From NCBI RefSeq assembly GCF_002287235.1, contig NZ_LMVP01000168.1, positions 1 to 41,746 of the forward strand: a stretch of DNA of 41,746 nucleotides, in the 5' to 3' direction. Both the position numbers and the translations under genes were made by a program. Shown here one piece after another: positions 1 through 17,733 of the stretch; the first letter of the stretch is position 1, and each line of letters starts with the position of its first letter. The DNA comes from Methanosarcina spelaei (GTDB lineage: Archaea; Halobacteriota; Methanosarcinia; Methanosarcinales; Methanosarcinaceae). The notes beneath the pieces are model-generated. The model ran no database searches and was not told the DNA's origin. It saw only the letters and a program-made list of their open reading frames with translations.

Positions 1-1537
1 TTATTGATTCGTTACCCTGATTTCCTGTATAATTTCCATTTCCTGTGTAATTTCCGTTTCCTGTTATTGACTCGTTATCCTGATTTCCTGTATAATTTCC
101 ATTTCCTGTGTAATTTCCGTTTCCTGTTATTGACTCGTTATCCTGATTTCCTGTGTAATTTCCATTTCCTGTTATTGATTCATTACCCTGATTTCCTGTG
201 TAATTTCCATTTCCTGTCTTTGACTCATTACCCTGAATTCCTGTGTAATTTCCATTTCCTGTTATTGACGCATTACCCTGAATCCCTGTGTAGTTTCCAT
301 TTCCTGTCTTTGACTCATTATCTTCTATTGTTTCCTGAATCCCTGTGTAATTTTCATTTCCTGTCTTTGACTTATTCTCTTCCTCTACTGTTTCCTGATT
401 TTCTGTACTTTTGTTTTCTTTTATTTTATACAGTTCAAAATTTAAAAGAGGAATTGGCGACTTAGTGACTTCTTCTACTGTTTCCTGATTTTCTGCACTT
501 TTGTTTTCTTTTATTTTATACACTTCGAAATTTAAAAGAGGAATTTGTGGTTTAGTATCTTCTATTGTTTCCTGATTTCCTGTGTAATTTCCGTTTCCTG
601 TTATTGACTCATTTTCTTCTTTTGCTGTTTCCTGAATCTCTGTGTAATTTCCTTTTCCTGTTATTGACTCATTATTCTCTTTTACTATTTCTTGAGTCCC
701 CGTGTAATTTCCTCTTCCTGTTTTTGACTCATTCTCTTCTTCTACTATTTTCTGAGTCCTTGTGTAATTTCCTCTTCCAGTTTTTGATTTATTCTCTTCT
801 ACTGTTTCCTGATTTTCTGTACTTTTGTTTTCTTCTAATTTATGAACATTGAAATTTAAACGAGAAATTTGTGACTTATTATCTTTTTCTACTGTTTCCT
901 GACTTCCTGTGTAATTTCCTTTTCCTGTCTTTGACTCATTATTCTCTTTTACTATTTTCTGAGTTCCTGTGTAATTTCCTTTTCCTGTCTTTGACTGATT
1001 ATCTTCCCCTACTATCTTTTGAGTTTTCGTGTAATTTTGTTTTCCTGTTTTTGACTGATTATCTTCCCCTACTATCTTTTGAGTTTTCGTGTAATTTTGT
1101 TTTCCTGTTTTTGACTGATTATCTTCCCCTACTATCTTTTGAGTTTTCGTGTAATTTTGTTTTCCTGTTTTTGACTGATTATCTTCCCCTACTATCTTTT
1201 GAGTTTTCGTGTAATTTTGTTTTCCTGTTTTTGACTGATTATCTTCCCCTACTATCTTTTGAGTTTTCGTGTAATTTTGTTTTCCTGTTTTTGACTCAGT
1301 GTCCTCTGTGTTACCTTGTTCTCTACTTACTATACAGTAAGAACAATTATTCTCAGTATTATTACTTACTTTAATATTTGATTCGTGTACAGTTCTGTCG
1401 CTTACCTTGCTATTTGTGCTGCTTTCTTTTCCTGTAGCCGATACTGATATTACTAAAAAAACAAGAATAAGAGCAATAAAGATTAATCTCCACTTCCTAC
1501 CATATGTTTCGTTATGAATCCCTGTTTTTCTCTTCAA
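1..1537 (-). CDS. Secreted repeat-rich protein, partial (C-terminus off the left edge)
   Basis: I followed this minus-strand frame codon by codon: it has no stop from a TTG at 1537 to the window edge, at least 512 codons. The TTG is supported by GGGGTG (1549-1544), 6 nt upstream. The product starts MKRKTGIHNETYGRKWR, followed by one hydrophobic helix (LIFIALILVFLVISVSA, about residues 18-34), so it is probably exported or membrane anchored. After a short linker with a CSYC motif come five identical 20-residue repeats, SKTGKQNYTKTQKIVGEDNQ (1021-1320), then degenerate relatives built on NGTYNGKGTKSENNE. It is rich in Asn, Thr, Lys, Glu and Gly, with many potential N-glycosylation sequons (NYT, NGT). 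I recognise no family; a surface or cell-envelope role is inference. The ORFs on the other strand here are shadows of the repeats. Confidence 0.72.
   Translation of the reverse strand, partial: MKRKTGIHNETYGRKWRLIFIALILVFLVISVSATGKESSTNSKVSDRTVHESNIKVSNNTENNCSYCIVSREQGNTEDTESKTGKQNYTKTQKIVGEDNQSKTGKQNYTKTQKIVGEDNQSKTGKQNYTKTQKIVGEDNQSKTGKQNYTKTQKIVGEDNQSKTGKQNYTKTQKIVGEDNQSKTGKGNYTGTQKIVKENNESKTGKGNYTGSQETVEKDNKSQISRLNFNVHKLEENKSTENQETVEENKSKTGRGNYTRTQKIVEEENESKTGRGNYTGTQEIVKENNESITGKGNYTEIQETAKEENESITGNGNYTGNQETIEDTKPQIPLLNFEVYKIKENKSAENQETVEEVTKSPIPLLNFELYKIKENKSTENQETVEEENKSKTGNENYTGIQETIEDNESKTGNGNYTGIQGNASITGNGNYTGIQGNESKTGNGNYTGNQGNESITGNGNYTGNQDNESITGNGNYTGNGNYTGNQDNESITGNGNYTGNGNYTGNQGNESI
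1021..1320. repeat. Five exact 60-bp direct repeats inside the secreted-protein gene
   Basis: The same 60 bases occur five times in a row. The last few bases of the copy at 1261-1320 diverge where it meets unique sequence. The unit encodes 20 residues on the minus strand. Perfect identity, synonymous sites included, means recent expansion or gene conversion. From 1020 down to 1 the period becomes irregular and the units diverge. Confidence 0.9.
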
Positions 1538-1564
1538 TCATTACACCCCTTAATTATTCTCTTT

Positions 1565-1666
1565 TCTGCTTAACTTCGGGTTTCTGCTTAATTTCGGGTT
1601 TCTGCTTAATTTCGGGTTTCTGCTTAACTTTGGGTTTCTGCTTAACTTTGGGTTTCTGCCTAAGCT
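1565..1666. repeat. 18-bp tandem array in the leader of the secreted-protein gene
   Basis: Five full copies and a partial one of tctgcttaacttcgggtt, varying at two or three positions. The array lies 28-130 nt upstream of the minus-strand TTG start at 1537 and downstream of a TATA-like stretch (1672-1689), so it would be transcribed as 5' untranslated RNA. Confidence 0.85.
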
Positions 1667-1671
1667 TATAA

Positions 1672-1689
1672 TTTTATATTTATTTATAC
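1672..1689 (-). promoter_or_regulatory. Candidate TATA box of the secreted-protein gene
   Basis: The minus strand reads TATAAATAAATATAAAA here. Transcription from about 25 nt downstream would start near 1650 and include the 18-bp array. The surroundings are very AT-rich, so this assignment is tentative. Confidence 0.4.
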
Positions 1690-2622
1690 AGTTATATGTA
1701 ATCTTAAGTTTTATTTCAACATGATTTGTTATTTTGCAAATTTGTTAAGTTAAATTTCTTTTATTGTAATAATTTTAAGGAATTTTAAAGCCGCTTAAAT
1801 ATTTTTAATGAACTATTTTCTGTAAAAGCTTTTTCTTTTTTCAAATTTTTTCTCTTTGAATAACACTGTAGTAATTATAATATCATTGAGAACTCTAAGT
1901 CCACCTATCTTGACTTTTCATTACTTAAAGTATTCTTTCTTAGTTCAAACTCTTTTAGTAAATTTTCCTTATGGATTTAACTTGATTCAATAGGAATTTT
2001 ACTTCTAGAGCCAGTTTCATGCAGGTTGCTGGCTGACCTGCTGGATATATCTCCAACAATCATATCCTATGTAATAGCTTCATAGATACTGAGGTAACTG
2101 TTTCTGAAAAGACTATATATCAGGATTTTGGATGTTAAAACAGAAGCTTGAATTTTATACGCCAATATGAGGAAAATAAAGAATTCCTTATCCTTCAAAG
2201 GCCATATAATAATTCAGTTCCAAGATATTATATTATAAAACAAATTCTTAAATGTTTTAGCTCAAATGTACACAATTTGCCAGTTATATAATTTAGAATA
2301 CGCAATTTTTGAAAAATATCTTCCGAGAAATGAAATATATAAAGAAAGAACTAAATATATCTCTCTTTTATTTATTTGCACAGTCAGGCAGACCATAACC
2401 TCAGTACTGGATTATAATCTCACATGCAGGTGTCCTAAACTTAAATATAAAAATATAGATAAAACTCAAAACACCAGCATAATATCTAAAACAAGAATTA
2501 TAGAGTTTTAAGCAAACTTCAACTGACAAATTCATCCGATCTCAAAAATGTTTTTGTAAAGGGTGATCGATTACAACTTAAAGCTTATAATTTACAAGTT
2601 TGCGTATAATCTAATATAGGCT
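1690..2622. other. AT-rich DNA without a convincing gene
   Basis: I find no recognisable gene. The only ORF of note, 2266-2511 (+, 81 codons), has no clear ribosome-binding site, has composition like the surrounding AT-rich DNA and shows no recognisable motif. A short stretch near 2017-2080 can be read as a leucine-rich helical peptide (LLADLLDISPTIISY) but ends quickly at a stop, perhaps a gene remnant. Confidence 0.5.
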
Positions 2623-2792
2623 GGTATACGTCTACTCTATTATAGTAGGCTTTGGTATACATCTTCTCTATATAGTAGGCTTGGTATACGTCTACTCTAT
2701 TATAGTAGGCTTGGTATACGTCTACTCTATTATAGTAGGCTTGGTATACGCCTTCTCTAATTATAGTAAGCGTAGTATACGTACTTCTAAGC
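2623..2792. repeat. 30-bp tandem array containing GTATAC palindromes
   Basis: Five copies plus a degenerate sixth of a unit that begins ggtatacgtctactctatta and ends tagtaggctt. Copies at 2683-2712 and 2713-2742 are identical; the others carry small indels or substitutions. Each unit has the palindrome GTATAC. There are no spacers, so this is not a CRISPR array. A minus-strand ORF across it (2585-2806) reads as a 10-residue repeat (YYNRVDVYQA) only because the period is a multiple of three. Confidence 0.85.
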
Positions 2793-2964
2793 CGACATAT
2801 GGTCATTTGCCGGCCGAGAAGTAGAGCTAGTATTCTTTTGACTATAGTTTCTAATATTTCAACTTCAATTTGGTAACAATAAGCTTAACTCTTTAATCTA
2901 TTTACTTGTCTCTTACCTGAAACGGATTTTTTCTTTCTGAATTCTCTTCTCGCCCTACAAAGGC

Positions 2965-2974
2965 TTTATATATT
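2965..2974 (+). promoter_or_regulatory. Candidate promoter (BRE/TATA) of the ribosomal protein operon
   Basis: TTTATATATT is preceded by the purine-rich AAAGGC, a good match to an archaeal BRE/TATA. The expected start is near 2997. No comparable TATA box is seen nearer to rpl3, so the leader would be about 660 nt. Confidence 0.5.
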
Positions 2975-2997
2975 AGATGTGCTATCTAAAGGCAAAG

Positions 2998-4672
<1,675 letters not shown>

Positions 4673-4678
4673 AGTTAA

Positions 4679-5685
<1,007 letters not shown>

Positions 5686-5695
5686 GGTGTGATGT

Positions 5696-6412
5696 ATGGG
5701 TAAAAGAATCATATCACAAAATAGGGGTAGAGGTACTCCGACCTATAGAGCTCCTTCTCACAAGTACAAGGCAGAACTGAGGCATCCTCGCGTTGACGAG
5801 AATACGTCGATTCAGGGGAAAATCATTGATCTCGAGCACGACCCTGCTCGCTCAGCTCCTATAGCAAAAGTTGCCTTTGAAAATGGAGAAGAACTTCTCC
5901 TGCTTGCTTCAGAAGGAGTTGCAGTAGGGAGCACAATCGAGTGTGGAGACGATGCCGATGTCCAGCCAGGAAATATAGTTCCCATCGGAAAGGTGCCTGA
6001 AGGTTTCTTTATCTGCAACATCGAGTCGAAGCCAAATGATGGTGGCAGATTCGTGCGTTCTTCCGGTGTATACGCAACTGTCGTAACCCATGAGCCTAAC
6101 AGGACTGCGGTGGCAATGCCTTCAGGTAACATTAAATGGTTAAATCCGAAATGCAGAGCAGTTGTCGGTATCGTTGCAGGAGGAGGCCGGGTTGACAGGC
6201 CATGGCTCAAAGCAGGGAAAAAGTACCACAAAATGAAAACAAGAGCTGCAAAGTATCCCAGGGTTTCAGGAGTTGCCATGAATCCGCGTGACCACCCATT
6301 CGGTGGAGGTGCATGGAAACATCCGGGCAAGCCTACAACAGTTAGCAGAAACGCTCCGCCTGGAAGGAAGGTCGGACTGATTGCAGCTAGAAGGACCGGA
6401 ATGAAGCGCTGA
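5696..6412 (+). CDS. rpl2: Ribosomal protein L2 (uL2)
   Basis: 238 residues. The N-terminal [20 protein letters not shown] and the C-terminal [20 protein letters not shown] are diagnostic of archaeal L2; the latter holds the invariant histidine near the peptidyl transferase centre. GAGGTG at 5684-5689 lies 6 nt before the ATG at 5696; an out-of-frame ATG at 5692 is ignored because it meets a stop three codons later. A 172-codon ORF on the opposite strand is a shadow. Confidence 0.97.
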   Translation: MGKRIISQNRGRGTPTYRAPSHKYKAELRHPRVDENTSIQGKIIDLEHDPARSAPIAKVAFENGEELLLLASEGVAVGSTIECGDDADVQPGNIVPIGKVPEGFFICNIESKPNDGGRFVRSSGVYATVVTHEPNRTAVAMPSGNIKWLNPKCRAVVGIVAGGGRVDRPWLKAGKKYHKMKTRAAKYPRVSGVAMNPRDHPFGGGAWKHPGKPTTVSRNAPPGRKVGLIAARRTGMKR

Positions 6413-6415
6413 TGA

Positions 6416-7304
<889 letters not shown>

Positions 7305-8270
7305 ATGGCAATAGAAAGAAAATTCGTCAATGACGGGTATGTTAAAGCCTCTATGGACGAGTATTTCGCAGAACAGCTGAACAGAGCTGGATACGGCGGT
7401 ATGGAGCTTAACAGGACTCCTATGGGTACCCAAATCATTATCTATTCTGAAAAGCCTGGAATGGTAATTGGGAAAGCCGGAAAGGTCATCAGAAAGCTTA
7501 CCAGGGACGTTGCAATCAAGTACAATCTCGAAAACCCACAGATTGACGCTCAGGAAGTTAAGAAACCTGAACTTAACGCTCAGATGATGGCATCAAGGCT
7601 TGCAGCTTCAATTGAGAGAGGCTGGTACTTCAGAAAAGCCGGACACAACACAATTCGAGCAGTCATGAATGCAGGCGCCCTCGGCTGTGAAGTCGTAATC
7701 TCAGGAAAGCTTACGGGTGCCAGGTCAAGAGTTGAAAAATTTATTGACGGGTACGTAAAGCACTCTGGACACCCTGTAGAAGAGGTCGTAGACGAAGGGT
7801 TTGCAGTAGCAGTCAAAAAGCTCGGAACCCTTGGTTGTAAAGTTAGGATCATTCAGCCGGACGTTATCCTGCCTGACTCATACAGGATTAAGGAAGCAAG
7901 TGAGATTGTGACTGAACCGGTTGAAAAACCTGCCGAAAAATCGGCTGAAAAGCCCGCTGAAGCCCCTAAAAAGGAAAGTGTGGCAAAGCCGCGAGCTCCC
8001 GCAGCAACACCTGCAAAACCTGTAGCAGTACCTACAGAACCAGTGGAAACACCTGCGAAACCGGTAGAAGCAACTGAAGTTGCAGAGCCTGAAGAAGCCG
8101 AGGAAGAACCCCAGGCTGAAGTAGCAGAAGACTTTGAAGAAGCTGAAGTCATTCAGGTCGAAGGCTCAGATGAACTGCGAAGACAGGTCAACGGAGTCTG
8201 GCAACACAAACACGAAGGTTACGACTACTGGCATCCCATGGCACGGGTTCATAAGGAGGCTAAGGAATAA
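7305..8270 (+). CDS. rps3: Ribosomal protein S3 (uS3) with a long acidic C-terminal extension
   Basis: 321 residues, longer than most archaeal S3. Residues 1-200 are standard: the KH domain ([20 protein letters not shown]) and the second domain ([23 protein letters not shown]). After about residue 205 comes a low-complexity Pro/Ala/Lys/Glu tail ([18 protein letters not shown], then a very acidic stretch), closed by a conserved-looking block, [21 protein letters not shown]3 forms the mRNA entry site with S4 and S5. GAGGTG lies 7 nt upstream. Its TAA overlaps the rpl29 ATG by one base. Confidence 0.96.
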   Translation: MAIERKFVNDGYVKASMDEYFAEQLNRAGYGGMELNRTPMGTQIIIYSEKPGMVIGKAGKVIRKLTRDVAIKYNLENPQIDAQEVKKPELNAQMMASRLAASIERGWYFRKAGHNTIRAVMNAGALGCEVVISGKLTGARSRVEKFIDGYVKHSGHPVEEVVDEGFAVAVKKLGTLGCKVRIIQPDVILPDSYRIKEASEIVTEPVEKPAEKSAEKPAEAPKKESVAKPRAPAATPAKPVAVPTEPVETPAKPVEATEVAEPEEAEEEPQAEVAEDFEEAEVIQVEGSDELRRQVNGVWQHKHEGYDYWHPMARVHKEAKE

Positions 8271-8473
8271 TGGCAATCCTCAGAGCCAGCGAAATCCGGA
8301 ACATGTCACTTGAGGAACGGGCTGACGAACTCGAGACACTGAACAGTGAACTGGTCAGGGAACGTGCCCTTACCTCCGCAGGCGGAGCTCCTGAAAACCC
8401 GGGAAGAATCGGAGAAATCAGGAGAACGGTTGCCCGAATAAAGACAATTCAGCATGAGCTAAATGAAATCTAA
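8270..8473 (+). CDS. rpl29: Ribosomal protein L29 (uL29)
   Basis: 67 residues forming two helices: [20 protein letters not shown], then [20 protein letters not shown]29 lies next to L23 at the tunnel exit. The start overlaps the S3 stop (TAATG), and the last 11 nt overlap the RNase P subunit gene in another frame, so the three genes are likely translationally coupled. Confidence 0.95.
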   Translation: MAILRASEIRNMSLEERADELETLNSELVRERALTSAGGAPENPGRIGEIRRTVARIKTIQHELNEI

Positions 8474-8795
8474 AGTGGAAATTCTACCTTCGACCCTTAT
8501 CTACCATGAATTGATAGGGCTCGAAATTCAGGTGATTCGTTCCACTAATCCAGCATTGACAGGAATCCGCGGCCGAGTGATCGACGAGACGAAAAATATG
8601 TTAGTCATAGAAAACTTAAAGTCGCGGGAACTGAAGATTCCAAAGGCGGATTCGGAATTTCTCTTCCGGATCCCTGCCGAGCTCTCAGAAAAAGGCCGCA
8701 GATCCGATACATTCGTTAAAATTCAGGGAAACCTGCTGCTCTCACAACCCGAAAATCGGATCAAGAACATCAAAAAGTTACGTAAATGGGGCTAA
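8463..8795 (+). CDS. rnp1: RNase P protein component 1 (Rpp29/Pop4 family)
   Basis: 110 residues, the typical size of archaeal Rnp1. The Sm-like beta-barrel core is recognisable: [37 protein letters not shown] and [11 protein letters not shown]. With the RNase P RNA and Rpp21, Rpp30 and Pop5 it removes 5' leaders from tRNA precursors. It sits between L29 and S17, the usual archaeal position. The ATG lies within the end of rpl29 (11-nt overlap). Confidence 0.94.
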   Translation: MKSKVEILPSTLIYHELIGLEIQVIRSTNPALTGIRGRVIDETKNMLVIENLKSRELKIPKADSEFLFRIPAELSEKGRRSDTFVKIQGNLLLSQPENRIKNIKKLRKWG

Positions 8796-8799
8796 ACTC

Positions 8800-9524
<725 letters not shown>

Positions 9525-9534
9525 GGTGGCGAAA

Positions 9535-9885
9535 ATGGTATCCAAACAGCCGAGAAAGCAGAGAAAGGCAAGATATAATGCGCCTCTGCACATCAGACAG
9601 AAATTCATGGGTGCAAGGCTCAGCGAAGAGCTCTCCAAGGAGTACGGTACAAGAAGCGCCGCAGTTATCGCGGGTGACACCGTGAAAGTCATGCGTGGAG
9701 ACTATAAGGGTACTGAAGGAAAGGTCCAGACTGTTTCTCTTCAGGATAGCACAATTTCTGTGGACGGAGTTATTTCCACCAAAGTGGATGGCACCGAAGT
9801 CCCAAGACCCATATACCCCTCCAATGTTATGATTACAAAACTGGAACTGAAAGACGGGCGCAGAGCATCAAGCATTAAGAAGTGA
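9535..9885 (+). CDS. rpl24: Ribosomal protein L24 (uL24, archaeal L26e type)
   Basis: 116 residues from the ATG at 9535, with GAGGTG 6 nt upstream (9523-9528). A TTG at 9517 would overlap rpl14 and is less likely. The KOW motif is visible ([20 protein letters not shown]), preceded by [20 protein letters not shown], which is typical of archaeal/eukaryotic L24/L26. It binds 23S rRNA early in assembly. rps4e follows after 13 nt. Confidence 0.95.
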   Translation: MVSKQPRKQRKARYNAPLHIRQKFMGARLSEELSKEYGTRSAAVIAGDTVKVMRGDYKGTEGKVQTVSLQDSTISVDGVISTKVDGTEVPRPIYPSNVMITKLELKDGRRASSIKK

Positions 9886-9898
9886 GGCAGGTGATTTT

Positions 9899-11664
<1,766 letters not shown>

Positions 11665-11681
11665 GCTGGAGGGAACAGGAA

Positions 11682-12212
11682 ATGGTTAAGGAAATTGCAA
11701 GAAAAATAGAGATTCCTGAAGGAATTTCCGTCTCTTTATCTCAGGATGTATTTACAGCCAGAGGCCCGATGGGAACTGTAGAAAGAAAACTATGGTACCC
11801 TGGAATCAAGATCGAAGTCAGGGACGGCGAAGTAGTAGTGGATGCCCAATCTTCCAGGAAAGAACAGAAAGCCATGGTAGGCACTTTCACTTCCCACATC
11901 AAAAACCTGATGAAAGGCGTAAATGAGGGTTTTGAGTGCAAGATGACTATTCTGTACGCTCACTTCCCTATGCAGGTAAAAGTTGATGGGAAGACTCTCA
12001 TAATCGGAAACTTCCTTGGAGAAAAGAAGCCAAGAGTTGCAAAAATCCTTGGCGAGACAAAGGTTAAGGTATCCGGAAATGAGGTGACTGTTTCCGGAAT
12101 CAACAAGGAAGATGTCGGGCAGACTGCTGCAAATATTGAACAGAAGACCAAGATCAAGAGATTCGACCCAAGGATTTTCCAGGACGGAATCTACATTGTG
12201 CAGAAGCCCTGA
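11682..12212 (+). CDS. rpl6: Ribosomal protein L6 (uL6)
   Basis: 176 residues with the two duplicated L6 domains. The N-terminal half has [20 protein letters not shown], the linker is [17 protein letters not shown], and the C-terminal half has [20 protein letters not shown]. It is at the factor-binding side of the 50S near the sarcin-ricin loop. GGAGGGAACAGGAA precedes the ATG. The length is typical of archaea. Confidence 0.96.
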   Translation: MVKEIARKIEIPEGISVSLSQDVFTARGPMGTVERKLWYPGIKIEVRDGEVVVDAQSSRKEQKAMVGTFTSHIKNLMKGVNEGFECKMTILYAHFPMQVKVDGKTLIIGNFLGEKKPRVAKILGETKVKVSGNEVTVSGINKEDVGQTAANIEQKTKIKRFDPRIFQDGIYIVQKP

Positions 12213-12222
12213 GGTGGTTATG

Positions 12223-13655
<1,433 letters not shown>

Positions 13656-13664
13656 GGTGATTAA

Positions 13665-14291
<627 letters not shown>

Positions 14292-14292
14292 G

Positions 14293-15184
<892 letters not shown>

Positions 15185-15187
<3 letters not shown>

Positions 15188-15210
15188 GTAATGTCACCTG
15201 ACATTACTTA
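15185..15210 (+). terminator. Perfect hairpin containing the L15 stop codon, followed by T-rich DNA
   Basis: A 12-bp perfect stem (taagtaatgtca, cc, tgacattactta) begins with the TAA of rpl15. TTTTAATTCTTTT follows, a typical archaeal T-rich termination signal. It separates the L3-L15 operon from secY, which has its own TATA box. Confidence 0.6.
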
Positions 15211-15288
15211 TTTTAATTCTTTTGGTAACTTTTTCATATTAGATGTTACTATACTTACCAATGTCTTACGGTAAAACGTGATCTTACA

Positions 15289-15303
15289 TTTTAAATATTA
15301 TAA
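15289..15303 (+). promoter_or_regulatory. Candidate promoter of secY
   Basis: TTTTAAATATTATAA lies about 35 nt upstream of the secY ATG, which gives a very short 5' leader that still includes the GGTG ribosome-binding site. Confidence 0.5.
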
Positions 15304-15330
15304 TAAATTATATTTTAAATGGTGTAATCG

Positions 15331-16809
15331 ATGACTCTCAGGGATACGTTAGAACCGTTTTTTAACAAGTTACCTGCAGTAGCAAGTCCGGAAAAACACG
15401 TCCATTTTAAGGATAAGCTCTGGTGGACTCTGGGAGTCCTTTTGCTGTACTTTGCTCTGGCAAATGTACCGCTTTTCGGGATGTCCCAGGATTCGGTTGA
15501 CCTTTTTGAATCTTACCGTGCCTTCTTTGCAGGCGCGTCTGGATCTCTAGTTCTCCTAGGTATCGGGCCTATTGTCACGGCTTCGATTGTCCTGCAACTT
15601 CTTGTTGGAGCAGATATTATCAAACTGGACCTGTCGGATCCCAAAGATCAGGCATTCTTTCAGGGAGCACAGAAATTTCTTGTGTTTATCATGATCATAC
15701 TGGAAGCGCTGCCGCAGCTGCTTGGTGGATATATTCAGCCGGATCCGGGGCTTGCTTCTTCTCTCGGTGTAGGCCTGGGAGTAATCACCTTCCTGCTCCT
15801 TATACAGATATTCATTGGAGGCGTACTCATCCTGTTCATGGATGAAGTAGTTTCCAAATGGGGTATTGGTTCAGGAGTCGGGCTTTTCATTGTTGCGGGA
15901 ATCTCACAACAGATTGTTACAGGGCTCGTTAACTGGGAGCCTGACTCAACAGGTTATCCGGTAGGGTTGATTCCGAAATGGATTTACATTGCGCAGACTG
16001 TCGGAGCGGATTACCTCTTCTCAGGTGACGGCGTGATATTCATGCTGGTCAGAGGAGGAATTCTGGCACTACTGAGTACAGTTATTATCTTCCTGCTTGT
16101 AGTATATGTGGAAAGTACAAGGATTGAAATCCCTCTCGCGCACAGTGCAGTTAGAGGGGCCAGAGGTCGTTTTCCTGTCAAGCTCATATACTCTTCGGTG
16201 CTGCCAATGATCCTTGTCCGAGCTCTTCAGGCTAACATCCAGATGATAGGGATTATTCTTGCAGGCAGGGGAATCACTTTCCTTGGAGAGTTCAACGGGT
16301 CCACACCTCTAAACGGGATCATGTATTACCTTGCTCCCATACACAGTCCTTATGACTGGGTCCCATCTCTTGTGAGAGAGTCCTTTTCAGGTTATGGTGT
16401 AACCGCTCCTGCTGGATGGCAGATAGGGCTTCATGTCTTTACGGATGCTTTCATGCTTATTGTAGGCGGGATTATCTTTTCCCTCTTCTGGATAGAAACT
16501 ACAGGCATGGGGGCTAAACCTACAGCCCAGAAAATTTTCAACTCCGGTATGCAGATTCCGGGCTTCAGGCGGAATATTAGCAGTATTGAAAAAGTTACGC
16601 AGCGCTATATTCCAAAAGTTACCGTAATCGGTGGAGCTTTCATAGGATTACTTACTCTGGTTGCTAGCCTGCTAGGTACTCTTGGAAGTGCTGGAGGTAC
16701 AGGGTTGCTACTTACTGTAAGTATTGTATACAGGCTGTACGAGGACATCGCATCCGAGCAGATGATGGAGATGCACCCGATGATACGTTCCTTCTTTGGA
16801 GAGCAGTAA
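15331..16809 (+). CDS. secY: Preprotein translocase subunit SecY (Sec61 alpha)
   Basis: 492 residues with about ten hydrophobic helices, the pore subunit of the Sec translocon in the cytoplasmic membrane. The amphipathic N-terminal segment (EPFFNKLPAVASPEKHVHFK), the plug and TM2 region (LFGMSQDSVDLFESYRAFFA, LGIGPIVTASIVLQLLVGAD) and the cytoplasmic ribosome-docking loop with RGARGRFPVKLIYSSVLPMI match archaeal SecY. GGTG precedes the ATG. It follows L15, the usual position in archaea, but a hairpin and a TATA box lie between, so it can be transcribed separately. secE and secG homologues are not in the window. Confidence 0.97.
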   Translation: MTLRDTLEPFFNKLPAVASPEKHVHFKDKLWWTLGVLLLYFALANVPLFGMSQDSVDLFESYRAFFAGASGSLVLLGIGPIVTASIVLQLLVGADIIKLDLSDPKDQAFFQGAQKFLVFIMIILEALPQLLGGYIQPDPGLASSLGVGLGVITFLLLIQIFIGGVLILFMDEVVSKWGIGSGVGLFIVAGISQQIVTGLVNWEPDSTGYPVGLIPKWIYIAQTVGADYLFSGDGVIFMLVRGGILALLSTVIIFLLVVYVESTRIEIPLAHSAVRGARGRFPVKLIYSSVLPMILVRALQANIQMIGIILAGRGITFLGEFNGSTPLNGIMYYLAPIHSPYDWVPSLVRESFSGYGVTAPAGWQIGLHVFTDAFMLIVGGIIFSLFWIETTGMGAKPTAQKIFNSGMQIPGFRRNISSIEKVTQRYIPKVTVIGGAFIGLLTLVASLLGTLGSAGGTGLLLTVSIVYRLYEDIASEQMMEMHPMIRSFFGEQ

Positions 16810-16832
16810 ACCCGCTTTGGATTGCAAAAAGG

Positions 16833-16840
16833 TATAAAAA
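16833..16840 (+). promoter_or_regulatory. Candidate TATA box of adk
   Basis: TATAAAAA after a purine run, about 52 nt before the adk start. adk may have its own promoter besides readthrough from secY. Confidence 0.35.
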
Positions 16841-16891
16841 GGAATCGAATTTAGATGTAATGTAAACAAACCAAAATACAGGGATCTTCGA

Positions 16892-17539
16892 ATGAATATA
16901 ATACTCTTCGGCCCTCCTGGTGCCGGAAAAGGCACCCAGGCCAAAAAAATGGTTGACTATTATGGAATCCCTCAGATTTCCACAGGAGATATCCTGCGGG
17001 CAAATGTCAGGGAAGGAACCGAACTTGGGCTTGCAGCCAAGAAATATATGGACAAAGGAGAGCTTGTTCCCGATGAGGTACTTATAGGGATTATTAAGAA
17101 CCGTCTGAAAGAACAGGACTGTGAAAAGGGTTTCATTCTTGATGGGTATCCAAGGACACTACCTCAGGCTGATGCTCTTGCAGTCATCCTTGATGAGATC
17201 AATAAGCCCATAGATGTTGTTCTTAACCTTGAAGTGCCTGACGAAGAACTGGTTGAAAGAATAAGCGGTCGTCTAATGTGCAACTGTGGTGCGAGTTACC
17301 ACAGGACTTTTAATCCGCCAAAAAAAGATGAGATCTGTGATATTTGCGGTGGCAAGGTTTTCCAACGTGCTGACGACAAAGAAGAAGCTGTTAAGACCCG
17401 TCTCAGTGTCTATAAAAAGCAGACCGAACCCCTCATTGACTATTATGCAAAGCAGGGAGTTCTGATAACGCTTGACGGTACAAAAGATATAGATGAAGTT
17501 TTTGAAGAAATAAAGGCAGTTCTTGTGAAATTTGCTTGA
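16892..17539 (+). CDS. adk: Adenylate kinase, bacterial-type with zinc LID
   Basis: 215 residues. It interconverts ATP + AMP and 2 ADP. The P-loop GPPGAGKGT (residues 7-15), the AMP-binding LDGYPRT (84-90) and the LID with four cysteines (C130, C132, C149, C152) are all present. This is the long, monomeric, zinc-binding form common in Gram-positive bacteria rather than the short AdkA of many archaea. It follows secY as in many bacterial and some archaeal operons. The downstream DNA (17545-17580) is very T-rich, likely a terminator. Confidence 0.96.
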   Translation: MNIILFGPPGAGKGTQAKKMVDYYGIPQISTGDILRANVREGTELGLAAKKYMDKGELVPDEVLIGIIKNRLKEQDCEKGFILDGYPRTLPQADALAVILDEINKPIDVVLNLEVPDEELVERISGRLMCNCGASYHRTFNPPKKDEICDICGGKVFQRADDKEEAVKTRLSVYKKQTEPLIDYYAKQGVLITLDGTKDIDEVFEEIKAVLVKFA

Positions 17540-17544
17540 AATCT

Positions 17545-17580
17545 TTATTTCTTTTATCTTCATTTCTTTTTTCTTTTTAA
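17545..17580 (+). terminator. T-rich terminator-like stretch after adk
   Basis: Runs of T (ctttatttcttttatc, then ttcttttttctttttaat) directly follow the adk stop without a clear stem, which fits the oligo-T termination used by euryarchaea. Confidence 0.4.
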
Positions 17581-17733
17581 TATTTTCTCGTCACTTCGAT
17601 TTTCTGTTAAGCCATCTATATTTTTCGAAAAACTTTATTTTTTTTCGTATCATCTTGATTCAAATAATTTGATTTAAATAATATGTAGCTATTTATGTTA
17701 ACAAGAACTACACTACGGAGAAGCTGAGTTGGT

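Noticed and set aside
4-1374. Three plus-strand ORFs of LLLFPDFLCNF-type repeats
   Set aside because: They are antisense shadows of the minus-strand repeat gene, which has a signal peptide, a ribosome-binding site and one unbroken frame.
2623-2792. CRISPR array
   Set aside because: The units abut directly without unique spacers and there are no cas genes in the window; the same applies to the arrays at 22181 and 38391.
2585-2806. Minus-strand 73-codon ORF with a 10-residue repeat
   Set aside because: It follows from the 30-bp array (a multiple of three) and shows no start signal or plausible composition.
5812-6330. Minus-strand 172-codon ORF opposite rpl2
   Set aside because: Pure shadow of a certain gene.
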